This document shows positions 5,140 through 9,017 of a stretch of 9,017 bases of DNA, in pieces. The DNA lies in contig JAQGHJ010000852.1 in NCBI GenBank assembly GCA_028288905.1, positions 1 to 9,017 of the forward strand. Direction: 5' to 3'. The notes beneath the pieces were generated by a model, which was given only the letters and a program-made list of their open reading frames with translations, did not search any database and was not told the DNA's origin. The position numbers and the translations under genes are program-made. The DNA comes from Phycisphaerales bacterium. GTDB lineage: Bacteria > Planctomycetota > Phycisphaerae > Tepidisphaerales > Tepidisphaeraceae. The stretch's first letter is position 1. Each line of letters begins with the position of its first letter.

Positions 5140-6576
5140 TTGGCGTTGCCGAATTGGGCCGAAAAATCAGACGATCGACGGTCCCCGGCATTGCCCGGCC
5201 GGCGTTACCTCGTGCCGACGTTCGTGCTGGCTTCGTTGGTCGCGACTGTTCTGGCGGCCCGGCAGTCGGTAAGCGACACCCGGCGGTTCCCGGGGTTCGA
5301 TTACCGGATGGTCGCCGTCGCGGCCCGGGCGATGAACGCCGGGTACGACCCGTACCGCACCCAGCTGACGACGGGTCCGGACGGCCGACCGCTGCGGCCG
5401 GCCGTCCCGCTCGCCGCGTACAACCGCCTCACGTTCGTCCCGCCGCTGCTCTCGTTGCACGGGCTCTTGGCGGACCTGCCGTACCTGCAGCAGCGGTACG
5501 CGTGGCTCGCCGGCAGTTGGGCGGCGTTCGCGGTGGCGCTGGGGTCGGTAGTCCTGCTCCAGCGGTCGGCGGCGGAGCGGCTGTTCGTGTTCGGCGTCGG
5601 CGTTTGGTTCTTCGCGGTGTCGGACTTCTGGCGGCGGCACCTGATCCAGGGCAAATACTACGTCCTGCTGACGGCCCTGATGGCCGTGGGGGCGTGGCTA
5701 CTGGCACGGCGCGGCCGCCGGTCGTGGGCGGCGGGGGTGCCGTTCGGGCTCGCCGTGGCGCTGCGGCCGACGATCGGGTTGGCCGTGGTCGTCCTCTGGC
5801 TGACCGGTCGCCGGCCCGCCGCGCTGGCTACCGTGGCGGTCGCGGCCCTCGCGTCAGCCGCCTCGCTGGCCAACGTGCCCGCGTCGGCGTGGCCCGACTC
5901 GTTCGCGGCCGTCCGGGTCGCCGGGCGGGAAATCGCGACCGGCTGGCAGGCCGCCCCGCCCGAGTTCGTCACCGGCCCGGTCGCCGCCGACCTCCGCGTC
6001 GACGCGTCGTTCCCCGACGCGGAGGCGGAGATCACGGCCGTCCCGTGGCAGAACCTGACGTTCGCCCGGGCCGTGCTGCGGCCGTTGTACCGCGCCGTGG
6101 GCCGGCCCGGCCCCGCCGCTTGGCACGGGTTCTCGCAGGCCGCCGCGCTGGCGTGGGTCGCGGGCGGGATCGTGCTGCTGTGGCTCGCCCGGCCCGGGCG
6201 ACTGCCCCGGCGGCTCGTCGCGCTGCACATCGTGGTGCTCGCGACCGGCGTCGACTTCTTCATGCCCGACCGCTACACGTACACGGACGTCATGTACCTG
6301 CTGCCGTTCGGGCTGGCGGTCCCGCTGCTGTCGCGGCCGTCGGCTCCGGGGTGGGTGGCGGCCGCCCTCCTGGCCGGCTTGACGCTCGGCCACGACCGGC
6401 TCGTCCCGTCGGAGGCATACTGGGTGGCCGAGGTGCGGATGGCCGGGCTCCTGTTCGCCCCGGCGTGCTTGGTCGGGTGGGCCCTGCTGCGGCGACGCCG
6501 GCCGCACCGGGCGTCGCTGACGCCGGCGGCCGAGCGGGTGCTGCGCATCACGGCCGCGGCCCCCACGTTCAGGTGA
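5140..6576 (+). CDS. GT87/DUF2029-type polyprenyl-phosphate-sugar glycosyltransferase, integral membrane
   Basis: A 478-residue GT-C-fold membrane protein with about ten hydrophobic segments, including residues 24-40, 125-140, 147-160, 174-189, 198-221, 226-243, 333-349, 359-372, 384-397 and 405-416. Known GT87 enzymes (PimE and relatives) move mannose from polyprenyl-phosphate-mannose to an acceptor on the outer face of the membrane. Family-like features: FDYRM after TM1 (53-57), with Asp54 at the place of the GT-C catalytic acid; the long extracytoplasmic loop containing AGYDPYR (67-73); HLIQGKYY (167-174) matching the GQxN-type motif; ALRPTIGL (207-214); WQNLTFARAVLRPLY (303-317); and PDRYTYTDVMYLLPF (376-390). 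It starts with TTG after a strong GGAGGAG. It converges on dprE2 and is not in that operon, but an arabinose or mannose donor made by such enzymes would be a fitting substrate. Donor and acceptor are unknown. Confidence 0.78.
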   Translation: MALPNWAEKSDDRRSPALPGRRYLVPTFVLASLVATVLAARQSVSDTRRFPGFDYRMVAVAARAMNAGYDPYRTQLTTGPDGRPLRPAVPLAAYNRLTFVPPLLSLHGLLADLPYLQQRYAWLAGSWAAFAVALGSVVLLQRSAAERLFVFGVGVWFFAVSDFWRRHLIQGKYYVLLTALMAVGAWLLARRGRRSWAAGVPFGLAVALRPTIGLAVVVLWLTGRRPAALATVAVAALASAASLANVPASAWPDSFAAVRVAGREIATGWQAAPPEFVTGPVAADLRVDASFPDAEAEITAVPWQNLTFARAVLRPLYRAVGRPGPAAWHGFSQAAALAWVAGGIVLLWLARPGRLPRRLVALHIVVLATGVDFFMPDRYTYTDVMYLLPFGLAVPLLSRPSAPGWVAAALLAGLTLGHDRLVPSEAYWVAEVRMAGLLFAPACLVGWALLRRRRPHRASLTPAAERVLRITAAAPTFR

Positions 6577-6591
6577 TCGAATGACCTTCAA

Positions 6592-6612
6592 GGGCGGAAC
6601 TCCCGGCCGCCC
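6592..6612. terminator. Stem-loop between the glycosyltransferase and dprE2 stop codons
   Basis: GGGCGG (6592-6597) pairs with CCGCCC (6607-6612) across a nine-base loop, inside the 51-base gap between two convergent genes. There is no clear U-tract, so a terminator role rests on position only. Confidence 0.3.
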
Positions 6613-6627
6613 CCGCCGACCGCGGCC

Positions 6628-7506
6628 TTACGTTTTGAGTCGCTTGAAGACCGGTTCCGGGACCGACTTGAAGATCGACATGATCCCCCACCAGAACCAG
6701 GGCACGTAGACGACGTCCCGGCCACGGTTCATCGCCCGGACGACCGACCGGGCGACCCGCTCCGGCGACGCGTTCAGCGGCGAATCCGGCTTGATCAGCC
6801 CCCACGTCATCCCAGTGTCGACGAACCCCGGCTTGACGGTTAGCACCGGAATGCTGACGTGGAACAAGCGGTTCCGCAGCCCCTGCAGGTACGCGGTCAG
6901 GGCGGCCTTGCTGGCCCCGTAGGGGTAGTTGCTCTGGCGGCCGCGGTCGCCGGCGACGCTGGACAGGGCGGTGATCGCCCCGCCGCCGCGCCGCTCGAAC
7001 TCGGCGGCGGCCAATTCCAGCAGCACGACGGCCGACGTGTAGTTCACGTCGACCAGGCGCTGCATCGTTGCCGGGTCCCGCTTCGACCGCTCCGCGTCCG
7101 GGAGCCATCCGTGGCACAGGACCAGGTCGTGCAGGCCGCCCGGAAGGGCTGCCGCGGCGTCGGCAAAGAACGCAGGGATGGCCTCAAGGTCGGACGCGTC
7201 GAACCGGCGGACGGCCGCCGCGCAGCCGGACCGGGTCCGCAGGTCGGCCGCCAGCCGGTCGAGTTCGTCCGTCTCCCGCGCCGCTAAGACAAGCCCGACG
7301 GCCCGCCCGTCCCTTGCGGCGTTGGCGGCGAGGAGGCGGGCGACGGCCTTGGCGATGCCCGACGTCGCCCCGACGATCAGGTAGTTCCGCACCGCGCCGG
7401 CCGCGGGGCCCGGGTCCGGGGGGGCCGGCGTCGGCGACGTCTCCGTCGGCGGCCCGACGGCCTCGGGGTTGGGCGGGGTCGTAATCGTCGTCGTCGTCGT
7501 CGTCAT
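6628..7506 (-). CDS. dprE2: DprE2-type short-chain dehydrogenase (polyprenyl-phospho-2-keto-ribose reductase)
   Basis: NAD(P)H-dependent reductase expected to complete the epimerisation begun by DprE1, turning the polyprenyl-phospho-2-keto sugar into polyprenyl-phospho-arabinose. The 292-residue protein has the SDR motifs GATSGIA (46-52), DVNYT (153-157), SSVAG (182-186) and catalytic YGASK (Tyr196, Lys200), then PGFVDTGM (226-233). The C-terminal run RDVVYVPWFWW...VPEPVFKRL (263-290) corresponds to the membrane-leaning tail of mycobacterial DprE2 (ending RSIFRKLPI). Mycobacterial DprE2 is about 254 residues; the excess is a 38-residue Thr/Pro-rich N-terminus (MTTTTTTITT, then many Pro) encoded partly by an ACG repeat. 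The ATG at 7506 is preferred; an in-frame ATG at 7542 is possible, and both have GGAG 13 bases upstream. It is 63 bases downstream of dprE1, surely one operon. Identity rests on pairing with DprE1 and the tail; alone it would be a generic SDR. Confidence 0.85.
   Translation of the reverse strand: MTTTTTTITTPPNPEAVGPPTETSPTPAPPDPGPAAGAVRNYLIVGATSGIAKAVARLLAANAARDGRAVGLVLAARETDELDRLAADLRTRSGCAAAVRRFDASDLEAIPAFFADAAAALPGGLHDLVLCHGWLPDAERSKRDPATMQRLVDVNYTSAVVLLELAAAEFERRGGGAITALSSVAGDRGRQSNYPYGASKAALTAYLQGLRNRLFHVSIPVLTVKPGFVDTGMTWGLIKPDSPLNASPERVARSVVRAMNRGRDVVYVPWFWWGIMSIFKSVPEPVFKRLKT
7486..7503. repeat. (CGT)6 trinucleotide repeat at the dprE2 start
   Basis: Six perfect CGT units (ACG on the coding strand) immediately follow the dprE2 ATG and encode six threonines. 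A change in unit number would keep the frame and only alter the length of a disordered N-terminus. Confidence 0.9.
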
Positions 7507-7569
7507 GCGGCTGTCGTTTCTCCGTGGCGCGGCCCGCGGCATCGCGGCAGGTTTACTCCGCGGTCCGCC

Positions 7570-8994
7570 CTATTCCGCGATTCGCAGGCGGCGGGCCTGG
7601 GTCGAGCTGAATCGGTTGCCCGGGTCGACCCGGGCCTTGACCGCCCGGAACTCCCCGAGCCGCGGATACATGGCCGCGAACGCCTCGGCCGACATCATCG
7701 AGTCCTTCGCGAGGTACAGCCGGCCGCCGTGCTTCAACAGCGTCTCATCGAGCGACCGGACCAGTTCCGCCAACCGCCGGCCGGTGTTCGGCAGGTCCAG
7801 GGCGAGCGTGTACCCCGCGAACGGGTATGACAGCATCCCGGGCCCTTGCCCGCCCGTCCGCTTGAGCACGGCCAGGAACGACGCGCCGCCGGACGCGCTC
7901 AGGCGCTCCAGCAGCTCCTTGAGGCCCTGCCGGGCCGTGGCCGGCGGGAACAGCGCCTGGTACTGGACGAACCCCCGCTTGCCGTAGATCCGGTTCCAGT
8001 CCCGGACGCCGTCCAGCGGGTAGAAGTACGCGTCGAGGTCGACGACCCGCCGGCCCTGTGGCTGCTTCCAGTAGTACGCCTTGTTGAACAGCTTGACGCT
8101 CAGCCGGTTCAGGGCGAAACCCGGGAAGTTCACCGGGACCGGCTTGCCCCGCTTCCGCGGCAGCGCCAGCGGGTCGGCCCGCATCTTGGCCGGCAGGTCC
8201 GCGGCCGGCAGGTGCTCGCCGTCCATGATGACGCACCGCCCGAGCGAGCCGCCGGCGGCCAGGCAGTCGATCCAGGCCACGCTGTACTTGCGGGCGGCGT
8301 GGGTCGGGTCGGCGAACTTCTCCAGCGCGTCGTCCAGATTCGCCGCCTTGCGGTAGTCGACGGCGGCGTACGCGGACGACACCGGGATCATCCGGATCGT
8401 TGCCGACAGGATGACGCCGGTCAGGCCCATGCCGCCGACCGTTGCCCAGAAGACGTCCGCGTTCTCGGTCGGCGAGCAGGCCAGCACCTCCCCCCCCGCC
8501 GTCAGCAGCCGGAGGGACACGACGAAGTTGCCGATCGTGCCGTCGACGTGGTGGTTCTTGCCGTGGACGTCGGCAGCGATCGCCCCGCCGAGCGTGACGA
8601 ACTTGGTGCCCGGGGTGACCGGGAGGAAGAACCCGCGCGGCAGGAACAGGTCCACCAGGGTGGCGAAGGACACGCCGGCCTCGGCCTCGAGCAGGCCGGT
8701 GGCCGGATCGAACCCGATCAGGCAGTCCATCCGGGTCTGGAGCAGGACGCCGCCGCCGGCGTTCGTCGCGCTGTCCCCGTAGCTGCGGCCGAGCCCGCGG
8801 GCGATCAGGTCCGGGCGGTCGGCGGCGGCCGGCCCCGCCGCGCCCCTGGCCGGCGTGGTTGCGGCGGCGTCGTCCGCCGCCCCGTGCGTCAACAGTTCCC
8901 GCACCTCCGAACGCCGCTCCGGGCGGTAGACGCGGCACGGCTCGGGCCGGTAGTTCCCCCAGCCGGCGAGCTGTTGCAGGACGAATCGCGACAT
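7570..8994 (-). CDS. dprE1: DprE1-type FAD-dependent decaprenylphosphoryl-beta-D-ribose 2'-oxidase
   Basis: Flavoenzyme that oxidises C2 of the ribose in polyprenyl-phospho-ribose; the DprE2 partner then reduces it to the arabinose epimer. The 474-residue protein aligns along its length with Mycobacterium tuberculosis DprE1 (461 residues). FAD-binding PCMH domain: ARGLGRSYGD (65-74, Tyr72 matching Tyr60), PVTPGTKFVTLGGAIA (125-140), DVHGKNHH (142-149), DVFWATVGGMGLTG (180-193). Substrate domain: AYFYPLDGVRDWNRIYG (322-338), GFVQYQ (341-346), GRLYLAKDS (424-432, with Lys430 matching catalytic Lys418), AMYPRL (441-446). Ala398 occupies the place of Cys387, the residue covalently trapped by benzothiazinones. 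An Ala-rich insert at about 38-60 follows the first strand and explains the extra length. The ATG at 8994 is preceded by purine-rich GAGAGAG. It is the first visible gene of the dprE1-dprE2 operon; the phosphoribosyl-transferase (UbiA type) that makes the substrate is not in this window. Confidence 0.93.
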   Translation of the reverse strand: MSRFVLQQLAGWGNYRPEPCRVYRPERRSEVRELLTHGAADDAAATTPARGAAGPAAADRPDLIARGLGRSYGDSATNAGGGVLLQTRMDCLIGFDPATGLLEAEAGVSFATLVDLFLPRGFFLPVTPGTKFVTLGGAIAADVHGKNHHVDGTIGNFVVSLRLLTAGGEVLACSPTENADVFWATVGGMGLTGVILSATIRMIPVSSAYAAVDYRKAANLDDALEKFADPTHAARKYSVAWIDCLAAGGSLGRCVIMDGEHLPAADLPAKMRADPLALPRKRGKPVPVNFPGFALNRLSVKLFNKAYYWKQPQGRRVVDLDAYFYPLDGVRDWNRIYGKRGFVQYQALFPPATARQGLKELLERLSASGGASFLAVLKRTGGQGPGMLSYPFAGYTLALDLPNTGRRLAELVRSLDETLLKHGGRLYLAKDSMMSAEAFAAMYPRLGEFRAVKARVDPGNRFSSTQARRLRIAE

Positions 8995-9017
8995 CGGGTC
9001 GGGGCTCTCTCGTACGG

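Noticed and set aside
5154..6584. 476-codon open frame overlapping the glycosyltransferase in another plus-strand frame
   Set aside because: Arg/Gly/Ala-rich composition without motifs; the alternative frame has membrane segments and GT87 motifs.
7745..8938. 397-codon minus-strand frame inside dprE1
   Set aside because: Shadow of dprE1; composition is Arg/Gly/Pro/Ala and there is no similarity to any family.

Overview
The window is GC-rich (most third codon positions are G or C) and densely coded on both strands, with several TTG/GTG start candidates and mostly weak Shine-Dalgarno sequences. That style, with a DprE1/DprE2 pair, a GT87-type glycosyltransferase and mannitol-type dehydrogenases, fits a high-GC environmental bacterium. 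A planctomycete of the Gemmata group is my best guess, but no marker gene here proves the taxonomy. I see no rRNA, tRNA, CRISPR array, insertion sequence or phage gene.

Left part (1-4818), sugar and polyol metabolism. A minus-strand run, probably an operon, reads in transcription order: a mannitol-1-phosphate-dehydrogenase-like enzyme (2215 to 1004), a small open frame that looks like a sugar-porter MFS transporter with its middle removed (930 to 496), and a HAD phosphatase of the beta-phosphoglucomutase type that runs off the left edge (454 to 1). Across a roughly 570-base non-coding gap lies a plus-strand gene (2788-3279) for a small protein that resembles the archaeal CTP-dependent riboflavin kinase barrel. 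It converges on a minus-strand gene (4818 to 3319) for a clear mannitol 2-dehydrogenase family enzyme. Together these suggest interconversion of hexose (or hexose phosphate) and hexitol: fructose-6-P to mannitol-1-P (dehydrogenase), to mannitol (HAD phosphatase), to fructose (mannitol 2-dehydrogenase). Exact substrates are inferred.

Right part (5140-9017), polyprenyl-phosphate sugar and envelope glycan chemistry. A plus-strand gene (5140-6576) encodes a multi-membrane GT-C glycosyltransferase of the GT87/DUF2029 type. It converges on a two-gene minus-strand operon, dprE1 (8994 to 7570) then dprE2 (7506 to 6628). These encode the oxidase and reductase that together epimerise polyprenyl-phospho-ribose to polyprenyl-phospho-arabinose, the arabinose donor best known from mycobacteria. 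The DprE1 here has alanine where the mycobacterial enzyme has the cysteine attacked by benzothiazinone drugs.

The points most worth a second look are the riboflavin-kinase-like bacterial protein, the internally deleted transporter that kept its frame, the arabinose-donor pair outside its textbook home, and the split dehydrogenase/HAD arrangement that parallels known fused mannitol-synthesis enzymes.
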